Part shown: one piece after another, positions 1 to 11,300 of the stretch
Position numbering within the stretch: position 1 is the first letter of the stretch
Layout: each line of letters starts with the position of its first letter
DNA from: Selaginella moellendorffii
Taxonomy: Eukaryota > Streptophyta > Lycopodiopsida > Selaginellales > Selaginellaceae
Length of the DNA stretch: 64,000 nucleotides
Direction: 5' to 3'
Assembly (NCBI RefSeq): GCF_000143415.4
Contig: NW_003314334.1
Coordinates: 389,614-453,613, forward strand
Position numbers and translations under genes: made by a program
The notes under the pieces: model-generated
Seen by the model: only the letters and a program-made list of their open reading frames with translations
The model's database searches: none
Told to the model about the DNA's origin: nothing

Positions 1-91
1 TGAGAGGGTGAAAGCCTAAAGCGTTCGTCTCCCAGACCCTGGGGGGTTTGGTGAACTCCAAAAGTATAGTAAGGGGGAGGACTGTAGTGGA

Positions 92-158
92 GCCAGTTTG
101 GCCAAGAAAGGCCAGTTTGGCCAGGAAAGGCCAGTTTGGCCCAGGAAGGCCAGGCCCA
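92..158. repeat. 19-bp tandem repeat, about 3.5 copies
   Basis: Three adjacent units of the form GGCCAGTTTGGCCAAGAAA, differing at one or two bases each, are followed by a partial unit. Each unit contains two GGCC palindromes. The array lies inside the presumed internal region of the minus-strand LTR element. No function is evident. Confidence 0.75.
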
Positions 159-1488
159 GTGTTGGGTGATGAACTGACCACTAGGAAGTCCAAGACTAGA
201 ATGAATACGGACCAACAAGCGGGGTAGCTTGGTGAAGTGTTCAAGAGCCGGCTCTAGTTCCCCCGGGAGATCAACTAGCCGATGCTCCCAGTCCAAGTGT
301 GGGTGGCACTACCTACTTGGATACCTGGTGTGGCTCAATGGAACCTCGCTCTAAGCCCATGGCTAGAGCACTTAAAGGTGGAAGGTGGGGAGAGTACCCA
401 CGGGGCTCGCATAGGGCCATGGTGTTCCGAAATGTTGTCTCGAAGTCTCAAATAGGGGAAAGGAGGAGGAGCAGTCCTCTAATGTAGTGACTACGGATAT
501 GGTCACGTGGTGAGGAAGTCCCAGAGGACAATGGGACTTAGTGGCTAGGCCTGCGGGCCTTGATCTAGTGGCAGTATTGGTGAACATGGCCATGGATGGA
601 AAAGGGACTTGGCAGGAACTAACAAAGGGATATTGGGGAAGGCTATTCCCCATGTCTGTGGGCATCCTAAGGATGCTAAGGAGTGGATCTGGGATGACCA
701 CTCGTGGACAAATGGCCCAATCTTGGAGAGACAAGATTGTGATGCAAATGGTATTAGACCACCAGTGTGGCAAAGGTGAATGGGCATGGCCTTAGCGTAA
801 CAGGCCGATATGTCAGTGGTACCTTTGAGTGTCAGTCTTGGGACTGAACACGTGGAGCACTTGGACCAAGTGCAAGGGTTGAGTGGCATGGATGCCATTC
901 TCGGGACTAGCAAGTCCCAAGTCCTGAATTGGACTTAAGGAGGTTGTGAATGAGACTCCTCCAAGTGGTCAGAGGTGTGGTTAAGTGACTAAAGTAGAAT
1001 GGAAAATTTAGTCGCTTACAGATTACTTGAATCATTAAACTAATCCCTACAGTCTTAATTGATCCACTTATAATCATGTTTAGGAAGGATCCACTAGTGC
1101 CGTGCTAAACAGCTATGGACCAGCCTATTTGCCACTCATAACAAACCTAGGGAAGGTTTACTTTCACCCACAGTATATGAAACAACTCATGGATCCACCG
1201 ATAGACTAATATTAATCCTACTAACTCAAAGTGTAACCTTGAGTTGCTAATGTGCCTCACTCACAAGCCCAAGTGAAAACTTGTGCAAACGGAACAACTC
1301 AATCCATCTTATGAGCCCAAGAGCAAGCTCACATAATATAGAATAGAAGGTAACCAAATCCATACCCAAGGAACCATTGCAAAGCCTTTGCACCCAAACA
1401 TATACCCACTTGGATCATCATTTTCATCTCTACATATGCAACGAGACTAGTTGCCCAATCTCATTGAATAGTACTCACTGAGATTCTT

Positions 1489-1500
1489 TCTCTGATACCA
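1489..1500 (-). other. tRNA-Met-type primer binding site
   Basis: The reverse complement reads TGGTATCAGAGA. Ten of its bases equal the classic plant LTR-retrotransposon primer site (TGGTATCAGAGC). It sits two bases from the CA end of the putative LTR, which is the canonical arrangement and fixes the element on the minus strand. Confidence 0.6.
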
Positions 1501-1502
1501 AA

Positions 1503-2400
1503 TGTAGCGCATGTGGTTTTTACCCTTCATTCTACCATAGGATAACCACAAAGCGGAACCTAACCCTCTTTGTGCCACATGACAAATGCCATATGTCACA
1601 TGCCACGTGTCTAAAGGACAATGGTGTGAAACTCGAGTTTCAAGGCCTTAAGCCACTGAATGAAGAAATGGAGCCAAACTCCTAAGTATGGAGCCAAGGA
1701 GTTGTAAGCTCCTGAGTTTGGACTTCCCGAGAGGTCACCCAGCCCAGTACTATTCAAACCCAAGGACGCTTAACCCCAAATATCCCAAGACCCTTAACCG
1801 ATTGGAAAAGGGGGTGCACTCTTGTTCATGGGCCCTTTCCCTCTATATTTGAACCCCATGGATCGTCTCTCAAGTCGTTCCCTTTGGTTGCTTACAGGAG
1901 TGTTGGAACTAGACCACGGAGCAACTCCTAAGTATACAACTTAAGGAGCAAAAGGACAAGAGCATGGAGTAACTTGGAATAGTCCTAGAGTATCCAACAT
2001 CCCAATGCTAAGACCAGCACGCAAAACGGAGCCAAATAGAGTTTGGCACTATTTTAGCATACCAATGGCCTAACACGAGGACATGGGTACTCCATCAGCT
2101 AGCATGGTATGGAGTTTGGGTTTAAACCTAAGTCGGATGCAAAACAAGGACAAGCACGCAAGTGAAAGCTAGACTATGCCTCAAGTTAGTCGGCCATGCC
2201 CAACCTACCCACTATCCCTCCTATATATTTGGAACCCCCCCCCCCCTGAGGAACACATGCTTTGGGCTTTCACCCCAAGCCACCCTTAGTACTAGGAGTT
2301 AGTCTTTAGAACAAGTTTGAAATTTACTAAATATGGAATGGCGCTAGAATGCGAATTTCAACATGGGACGAACACCATTATGTTCAGAACAATCTCTACA
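1503..2400 (-). repeat. Putative LTR with TGTAG...CTACA ends
   Basis: On the plus strand the segment opens with TGTAGCGCATG at 1503 and a matching CTACA lies at 2396-2400, giving a 5-bp terminal inverted repeat that starts TG and ends CA in either orientation. Two TATA-like AT stretches (about 1842 and 2221) lie inside, and a C12 tract is at 2235-2246. The left edge is well supported by the adjacent primer site. The right edge is a best guess from the inverted repeat alone. Confidence 0.45.
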
Positions 2401-2763
2401 TTCCATAGATATGCCAAATGAGTAAATTTAAACACTTTCCATAAATAGTATTTAGGACTAAATTGAGAAACACAAAGGGCATGATAGCAAGGGTGTTTGG
2501 CAGACACGATAAGCTATCATCTAGCGAATATTGAGGGACCAATTTTAATATCACGGGGATTTTTGATACTAGCAAGTGCAAGCCAATGACAAGAGTTTCT
2601 CAAACTAGGCCGAGTATGCTCAGCAAAAAACACATAGGGTTCCTACCTTATGTTCATCCGATTTAAGTGCACAATCAATGACTAATTTCTCAACTAGCTC
2701 AAGTGGGAACTAATAATAGGTTCAGCAATACCAACCTCCTGCCGTCGTAGCAATAAGGAAAGA

Positions 2764-3290
2764 GTGTTTGTAAGGACTGACCAACAAGCAACTTTCAATA
2801 CCCGAAGTCACATTCGCGACAATTTACTTGATCGTTTGGGACAGAGTCGATGGTTCACCAAATTAGCTCTTGCATCAGAGTATTGGCAAGTATCAATGGC
2901 TGAGGAGAACATTTCTAAGACTGTTTTTCATGGTCATGCCATTTAGTTTGAATAATGCTTCAGTAATATTCTAGTAGATAATGGATGAAGTTCTTTGCAA
3001 TATGCCAAAGGTGACTACTAACTTCATTAATGATGTTTTGATCTATTTAGATAGGATATGAAAGGAACATATTGATGATGTATGCAAGGTGTTGAATCAA
3101 TTGCAAAAGGTTGGGTTAAAGTTGAAATAGTCTTGATTCCAAGGACACCACTTATTTTAGGTACTACATTTCGCTTGAGGTAATGCTAAAGTTTCCTAGA
3201 CCAAAGTGCGTGAATGATGTGTAGCAATTCCTTGGCAAGGTGTAATACCTTGATTGGTTCATAGATCATCTCTAATCATACTGCACCATT
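2764..3290 (+). pseudogene. Ty3/gypsy reverse transcriptase remnant
   Basis: The plus-strand translation resembles the gypsy RT core. A segment like DNLLDRLGQSRWFTKLALAS (about 2818-2880) matches the usual pattern of a leucine-rich helix, a K-L pair and a D/A-S-x-Y-W-Q block. A later segment around 3020-3125 matches the region after the catalytic YxDD box (INDVLIYLDR, then a helix HIDDVCKVLNQLQKVGLKL). A further scrap near 3225-3265 resembles the FLG..NYYR.FI region. Stops and frameshifts break it throughout, so it is a dead pol fragment and cannot be assigned to a complete element. Confidence 0.65.
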
Positions 3291-3442
3291 GCAGGCTTTA
3301 TTGGGAATCAAGCAGCCAAGGCAAGGGAGCTTCTGCAATTGAGCTTGCACATGCACAGCAAAACCGTGCATAGCACGTGTGTGCTCAGATCCAGCCCTGA
3401 CTTGACCTCGGCTACCCAACTCCTCCAACTCACACACTATCT

Positions 3443-3461
3443 CCCCCCCCCCCCCCCCCCC
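3443..3461 (+). repeat. Poly-C tract, C19
   Basis: An uninterrupted run of 19 cytosines lies between the two gypsy remnants. Such homopolymers are prone to length error in both replication and sequencing. Confidence 0.9.
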
Positions 3462-3599
3462 GTGGGACACTTTCCCATAGTCAACCATTGGCAATATATA
3501 TGTGATTATCACTTTTGACTACTTAATTCATTGGGTGGAAGTTTTTGCTCCTCTTAATGCAAATATGACTTCTGTTGGATATTTCCTTCTCAACTAGGT

Positions 3600-5110
3600 A
3601 ATGTTCCATCTTACAGGCAAGAATAAGAATAGTGTTATAGAGTACCTAACTAAAATTGAAGAGTGGAAATATAGAATAATTTTGATGGTGTGGGCTGGAT
3701 TCTTCCATCCACTTTCTTGGTGATTGTCTTGAGGATAAATGACGCTACCATTAGTGCAAGGAGTGCAAGGTTGAGGTGCATAACACAGCAAAGTGTTTGA
3801 AGTTGCACCCAAAGCTTCGACATCAGCACCTTCAATGTATTCCACAGCATCCTCTTAAGTGGATGTTACCTCCACTTTCCTTCGCACCTGCTCGGCTTGC
3901 AGCTGAAAGAGAAAGATGGTGAGCATCCTGAATCCAGCAGTAAGATGCCACCCGAGGACACTGCAGGGGGAATAAACTTCTCCACGAGCACTCTATCGAG
4001 AAGAGGAGAAAGCTTTGCAAGAGCTGCTGAACTCCCCTGTTTTTAAGGGTTCTACATGCTATAAATGGCACCAATGTGATGGTATTGGTGGACTCTGGCT
4101 CAGCTATTTCCTCCGTTTAGCATTTAGTTGTTCAACATTTGGCCTTCTGTACTCGACCTTTGTATGGTACTTGCAGATTACCATCTCTCTCTCTCTCTCT
4201 CTCTCTCTCTATAAAGGAGTGAGTGATTGTGGTGGTAGGCACTCTTTGTTAACATGGATAACTATCTTCAAGGTCTTTTTACACTTTCTAACGATCCTGC
4301 GCCTGAAGTGAGAAAATTGGTTAGTACATCCGCTTGATTGTGACATTGAAACAATGAGTGATAGTTTCAGTTTTACATGCAAGGTGTGTGCAGTGCTCGT
4401 TCGTTTGTTGGAAATGGATGCAGAAATCCTCCGGGTAAGGTTATTTTAATTTTTCAGTTGTTTATACTAATTATTTTCTATGAAAAGAATATATGTCACA
4501 AGCAAACAATGATCGAGATCCAGAAGTAGCGTTAGGGTCATGTGAGTTCTGGTATGCTGCTGCATGGCTTTCGTGAGATACCTGAGGTGCTGTTTTTCTT
4601 AGGACGGCATTCTGTGAAGCACAGCTACCTTTGGAACTTTTAAGAGACGCCCTACCCCAACTAATTGGAGTACGCTAGCTTATTAAAACTTTGTGTTTTT
4701 GCTGATAGCTTTTTCCAGGTCTACTCGAATAACAGGATGCAACACTCGTGGTAACTATGAATGAAGAAATTGAGGAGATCAACCTCGCAGCACCAACAGA
4801 GGAACTGAGGAAACTAAAGATCACTAAGGTGTTGCCACGAGGATTCGCACTCCAACTTCTACATCGCTTCAAGGATGTGTTTGCCTGGACATACAATGAT
4901 TTAAAAGGAGTACCACCTGATCTCTGCACACATTTTATTGAGTTGACTCCTACTAGCACACCACGTAGACAAGCACTATACAGGATGAATCCAACCTTCA
5001 TGGCCAAGGTCAAGGAGGAGATCTACAAGCTACTACAAGTCTGATTCATCTACCCGATCAAGAACGTGCAGTGGCTATCACTCATCGTCATTGTCTTAAA
5101 AAAAAAAGGA
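3600..5110 (+). pseudogene. Second degenerate Ty3/gypsy element: gag knuckle, protease and RT traces
   Basis: Three hallmarks appear in the correct order on the plus strand. A CCHC zinc knuckle (spacing CX2CX4HX4C) is encoded at 3755-3796. A retropepsin-like segment reading NGTNVMVLVDSGSAISSV ends in a stop, with the D-S-G-S active-site motif at 4091-4102. The N-terminal part of RT at 4748-5044 has the F-A-W-T/S-x-x-D-L-K-G-x-P and Y-R-M-N-P signatures typical of gypsy polyproteins. After a stop at 5042 the RT continues as FIYPIKNVQWLS and then dissolves. The frames are broken between the blocks, and integrase and LTRs are not seen. It is distinct from the upstream RT remnant because it restarts from gag. 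Confidence 0.7.
4184..4210 (+). repeat. (CT)n microsatellite
   Basis: About 13 CT units lie between the protease and RT traces of the gypsy remnant. Confidence 0.9.
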
Positions 5111-5267
5111 AAACTGAGGATCTGCATGAATTTTCCAAGGGTGGCCACTTCCGAGACACGGAATTCTGGTTCGGGGGACTGCTGAACCTGGGCCGCGGTG
5201 GTGCCAAGGCTAGCTGGTGACAGGTTTGGCGTGGGAGAATTTGTGCACGTTGACAAATACTTCATTT

Positions 5268-5563
5268 TGGAAGCATATTACTAAACGGAGGAAAAGAAAC
5301 TAACAAGGATTTCCCTAATAGTGGTGAACAAAATAGAAAAAGCCCAACTTGGAAATCAATGTGTTTTGTACACTGAATTGTAGTCTAGAGAAGGGTCCTT
5401 TGTAGTAGACCGGGTTTAAGTCCCTTGGAACGGGACGCCAGAAAGGGTGAGAGCCCTGTCTAGCCTGGACCCTGCTGCATCACGAGGCTCTTTCAGCAAG
5501 TTAGGCTGTTTGGGAATGCAGCCTTAAGTGGGTGGTAAATTCCATCCAAGGTTAAATACTGGT
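5268..5563 (+). pseudogene. Decayed 25S rRNA 5'-end fragment
   Basis: This stretch aligns from memory with the first roughly 330 nt of plant 25S rRNA. Shared landmarks are AAGCATAT, CGGAGGAAAAGAAACTAACA (5285-5304), AGCCCAACTTGGAAATC, AATTGTAGTCT, GGGTGAGAGCCCTGTC, CACGAGGC, TGTTTGGGAATGCAGCC and GGTAAATTCC. Differences are mostly C-to-T and G-to-A, as in the stretch ACCGGGTTTAAGTCCCTTGG, where functional rRNA has C at several of the T positions. This is not a working rRNA gene. It lies just downstream of gypsy pol debris and just upstream of a PPR scrap, so it is part of a repeat graveyard. Confidence 0.85.
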
Positions 5564-5662
5564 TGAGCCTTTTACTGGAAAGCAATGGCCACTTGAAGAG
5601 TTTGAAGGAGCTCCCAAGTTACTGGTATGCTCTTCTTGAAGAATTCTAGAATTTTTGTAGCT

Positions 5663-5767
5663 ATGGTTCCCGCTTACTCTTGCAATGGCTTGCTAGAGCA
5701 CGCAAAGAGAGTTTTTGACCTAATGCCACATCACAATGCTGTGGCGCTCAATTCAGATTGCTTGTAA
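5663..5767 (+). pseudogene. PPR repeat fragment
   Basis: The short plus-strand translation starts MVPAYSCNGLLEHAKRVFDL and continues MPHHNAVALNS, then a stop. This is the recognisable core of one short-type PPR repeat (A-Y-x-x-N-G, A-K-x-V-F-D-x-M-P, N-A-V-x-x-N-S). No adjoining repeats are readable. It is probably debris from a PPR gene like those elsewhere in the window. Confidence 0.6.
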
Positions 5768-6302
5768 ATCTTCATATACGCTTGGCTAGTCAGCTACTTG
5801 GCTGAGAATCGCTGAGAAAAAATCGAGGCAGTGGCGGCGATCGAGCAGCGGGAAGAAGAAGAAAAATTACCGAAGAGGAGAAAAAAAATAAAATTGGTCA
5901 GAGGTCTTGCCAGAGGTGATGAAGCAGCAGCAAGTTCCAAGTATCTGGGATGCCCGGCAAGCACCAGTGGCTACAATCCTGCTTGTTCCGCAGAATTTAA
6001 AAATGTTTCTTAAAGTTTTCAATTTTCCGTATTTGTTAGTTGAAAACTTTAAGTCAAACCTTGTATTCCTCTCCCTTTTGTGGACAAAACTCATTCTTCT
6101 ACTGTCCAATCATATGGCTTATTGTATATTCAAACAGAAATACCTCAGCGATAGAAAAAATGAAAAAAGGTAAATTAGAAAAAAAAAAAAAAGGTGAAGT
6201 AAAGTTAAAAGGTAAATGGTAAAGTTGTAGATGTTGGTGATTTTGATAAACTAGAGAATGCATGTCAATTAAATAAAAAGAAATATACAATTAGAAACTT
6301 AC
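5768..6302. other. Gap with no recognised gene
   Basis: This holds an AT-rich stretch and an A-rich run near 6180. Short open frames (for example plus strand 5831-6013, rich in E and K) show no family signature. The 3' end and UTR of the polyamine synthase gene, which lies on the minus strand, must fall in the right part. Confidence 0.4.
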
Positions 6303-7652
<1,350 letters not shown>

Positions 7653-7738
7653 TTCAAACACTGGTGGTTTTCACTCGTTGAGAACGTTTGAGAACGTTTG
7701 AGAGCTGACTTTGCAGTGACAAGAAGAAAACTGCGAGG

Positions 7739-7746
7739 CTTTTATA
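7739..7746 (-). promoter_or_regulatory. TATA box of the ACL5-type gene
   Basis: On the minus strand this reads TATAAAAG, 87 bp upstream of the ATG at 7652. It implies a leader of roughly 60 nt. A direct repeat of AGAACGTTTG lies within that leader (7681-7700). Confidence 0.6.
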
Positions 7747-8386
7747 CGCAGGAAAGCTCTCACAGGCTTGCGCGTGATGGAGCGGGCCTTCATTCGTTCA
7801 ACTCGTCTGGAGAGTGGGGACATGCATCATGGCCCATGCATGTATGACTTTTGCATCTAACCAACACAGCTCTGGATTCGCAACAATATCGCCACGCGAA
7901 CAATATCGTCTTGTGGGATTTTGTTTCTCAGTATCCCACGCACTCGTCCACTGGACGGAATGCTCACGCGTGCACAGATGGTGCCACTGCAAGGCACTTT
8001 TTACAAGCCTGGTTGATATTCCTGCTTCCACAACTATGGGTATGATAAAAGCTGACAAAGTACAAGACAGACCTTTGTTCCCCTGGGCCAGGATATGCTT
8101 TACATCCTCGCCTAAGATAGTGCTGTACCCGGCCACCTTTGATCGCTGTAAATTGGATTCGTACTTTAGTATAGACCTTTGAAGTGCAAAACTTTGTAAG
8201 CCTTTGCTTACCTGTGTTGAACTTGAGTTGCCACGAGATCGATAGAAAAGGGAAAACACCCACCGAATTGTTTTTAAAACAAAGGCCTTCATTTCTACGT
8301 AACGTTTCCTGCCCCCACGACACCGACGATCCCGATGTGTGGGAATAAAATAGTACCGAAATGATCTTTGATATCTCCTCCGAATA
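7747..8386. other. Gap between ACL5-type and VIR genes
   Basis: This contains the upstream region of the ACL5-type gene and the presumed 3' UTR of VIR. A long minus-strand open frame crosses it (7798 to 8421) but has no ATG start, overlaps the VIR terminal exon, and has no recognisable domain, so I do not call a gene. Confidence 0.5.
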
Positions 8387-11300
8387 TTAGCCCGAGAAGT
8401 TAAATCTTTCCTGGAGGCCACACAAATAGGGGATGTACGCTTTCCTTACTTTCACCTACAGCGTACCTGTAGCAGTGACAACAGCTTTGGATGCTGCTCC
8501 AGAAGCATTGTAAGTCTTGTCTGATCCCTCAACAAGTCCTGAAAAAAAAGTGGTCAGCTCATGTTTCAGGCGACTTGGAATTTAGAAAAACACCTGTATC
8601 GATTCTGGAGATGCAAGTATCTGTTGAAGGACACTCCAGCTTTCATGCTGTGGCTGAGTTTGCACAGCTTGTTGTCCTTGATGCCGGTGGTAGCCAGCGT
8701 AGCCTTCCTGTGGAGTCCGCTGGATTTGCGAAAGTTGGTGTTGTAGATGGAAATGCTGTGAAAGTTGCTGCGGTGTTGGCAGAAAAGGTGGCTGTGGCGA
8801 TGGTGCAAATAATGGAGCCTGGGAATACACTTGATAACTTGGAGGAGGGACTGTACCGGAGCTTATACTCGTTGGCCCAGTGGATAAGTCGTTGGGCGAT
8901 TGTCCATCATAAGCGTTGGAGGTCGAGAAAATGGTCGCGCTGCCTTCATCGTCGTTTGATGTCTCTAGATCTCCTGGCTCCTCATCAACTTGAACAAAAG
9001 CTGACGGTGCATCTTCGGAAATCTCTTCCTTTTCAACGTGTTCTGCACGGGCGGAGTGAGGAGCTTCGGTTGTAGAAGTGCGCAAGCGCACAATCCGTTT
9101 GCTTAAGTCGTTCATCAAAAAAGGCTTCCTCTTTGGTGGCCGCAAGGTTGTGCCTGTGCCGATCACTTCAGCCGAAACCTCCCAACTAAAACGATCTCTG
9201 AACTTCTCAAGCATACTATGGGCGGGGATGCCCCGAGCAATGAAATCGTCGGTACTGCTGCTTCGGTGGACTTCAAGTTGTTTTTCCAGCTTTCCAGCCT
9301 TCAATTTCTCCAAAAGACTTTCCAGCTCAAGAGGCCTCTGTAGCAATCTCGAAAGCACCTGCAGTGCATGGACTGCCTAGAAAGAAAAAAGCAAGAAGAA
9401 AAAAGTGTCATATAAGTCCCTGGCAAATACGTACCTGTCGAGCACATTTACTGTCACCTGAGCCTTCGCCACTTTTTCTTCTCAGACAACTCATGAGATC
9501 TGAGATAGCTAGCAATGCAACTTGATCATCGGATGTACGCCTTCCAAACAACGTGTTGAGAGCTCCTATGCCAAGCGAGCTACCAGACACAACAGTTAGA
9601 AACATATGAAAATAAAAACTTTTACCTTTTTCCAGCAGCCGTCAATCTCAACGCTCCCACCGAAAAAGCACGAGCAATTTCAAGCAGCGTCGAGTCATGA
9701 GCACCTTCTACATTTAACGCAGCAGTTAGTCTTTGGCTTAACACCAATAGCGGTTCATCGTGTCGTTCAGCCATGTTATTTCTTGTGCCATCATCGGTAT
9801 CGTTCTCCAAGCTTGCTGTTAATTCACCCAGTTGTAGTTTAAGAAAAGCGACCTTTCCTAGCCGGTGAGAAGAAAACTCGTAAAACGCATGCATCAGAGT
9901 TATAAAGTCATATTCTAGTGGTAAGTCCTGTTATTAGACACGAAACATAAAAACATGAACAACAAATGTAAGGACGAATTAAAAACTACCTTTAATAGAC
10001 TCTTGAACGAGGAAATGATGTAGAGACAGTGCTCAAAACTCAGTACAGATTTGGAGTCACATATCGTCGTAAGACAAGTCAATAACGATCTTATGCAGTT
10101 TGAGGCTTCGTCTGTTCTGAAAGAGGAGAAGCTGAGAAGCGCTTGAAACAGAATTTTCAAAATCCCTTCCTGAAGGAGTACGACCTGAAAGTAATAAAAT
10201 GAAGTTCCAGTACCTTTGTCGTTATGTGCATACCTTTGAGGCAGGAAAGTTTGCAAGCTCGGTAACAAACTCTATGCAGCATAAAACCTGCGTAAAGGGA
10301 AAAACGCTATGAAGGAAGGGAAAAAACCAGAGAATAACTCACATGCAGAGCATCGGCATGTGACGAATGTGCTGCAGAAGACGTTCGTTCTTCTATATAT
10401 GTAAGAAGTGGACGCAACATTGCAGCTGAAAGTTTGGGGTCTACGCATGAGACTCGCACCACAACATGTTTTAGCAAGTCACGAAGAATCTCAGATGTCT
10501 GCACAAGTATGAAACAGTCAGAAACTGCAATAATAAATAGAATGTGCCTCACAGATAGAGCTAGTCGTGGTATTAAATCAGCGAAGTAGTGATAATGCGG
10601 TGCCAGGGCTTCGAGTAAAGCCTCTTTGAAGGGTGTCTGAGTGTGCCAGGTTACTTGTGGGATGACAGTTGTACCGAGCGTTACTTCCACTGAAAAATCC
10701 CAACAGCTACCAGTGTTGTCATCCAAAGGAAGTAGATTTCCCTGCAGGAACTAATATAAGAAAAGAGACAAAACCAGTGAAATACATACCAAAAGTATAA
10801 GAGAGCTACACGTCTCTACCGGGTTCAATGGCAAGTCAGAGCCAGTGACATATGAACGAAATATTCGTGGCGGGATCACCGGGTTCCATCCAAAAATGGG
10901 CCAAAAAGCCAAGACTGCTGCCAAAAGCCGAAGAACAGCTCGCATCTCCACTCCACCTGATTCCCGTGAGTAAGTGGGAACTAGCACTGACTTTCCACTG
11001 AAACGTAAACGCATCATACACACGGAACTAAAAGTAAAATCTTCCTGTACTTGTACGCACCTTATTGCAGCGTGCAATCTTAGAAGTAGCATCACAAGCT
11101 TCGTATTGTGATATTGCCGTCGCTCAAGCTGAAGATCATGATAAGTTAGGAAAATAAAAAATAAAAAATATCGATCTATAGATACCTCAAGCCTCTGAAA
11201 CAATGTTGAAAGAAGTAAGAGCGTAGGTACAAGAAGCTTCACGACGGACGTAAGTATCGAAGACGCTGCCAAATCATCATCCTCAAAGTCATCTGAAGGT

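Larger units (their letters stand above)
1..2400 (-). mobile_element. 5' part of a minus-strand LTR retrotransposon, cut by the window edge
   Basis: Read on the minus strand, a putative LTR (2400 down to 1503) ends in CA, is followed by two bases, and then by TGGTATCAGA. That is the usual plant primer-binding site matching the 3' end of initiator tRNA-Met. The stretch from about 1490 down to 1 would be leader and internal region. I see no convincing gag or pol reading frame in it; open frames are short and unrecognised. The element is therefore decayed, non-autonomous, or its coding part lies left of the window. The second LTR is not in the window, so the assignment rests on one LTR edge plus the primer site. 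Confidence 0.5.

Noticed and set aside
92..158. Tandem repeat as a CRISPR array
   Set aside because: Units are directly adjacent without unique spacers, and the genome is eukaryotic.
2235..3461. C12 and C19 runs as G-quadruplex regulators
   Set aside because: Both lie in decayed repeats away from any promoter; homopolymer length may be a sequencing artefact.
4184..4210. CT repeat as a GAGA-type promoter element
   Set aside because: It sits inside a dead gypsy remnant with no downstream gene.
5831..6013. Short E/K-rich frame on the plus strand
   Set aside because: Low complexity, no motif and no splice partner; could be chance in purine-rich DNA.
7798..8421. 207-codon minus-strand open frame
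   Set aside because: It begins with GTG, not ATG, overlaps the VIR last exon, and has no recognisable domain.
8491..9075. 194-codon plus-strand open frame
   Set aside because: Antisense to the VIR C-terminal exon; no family match.
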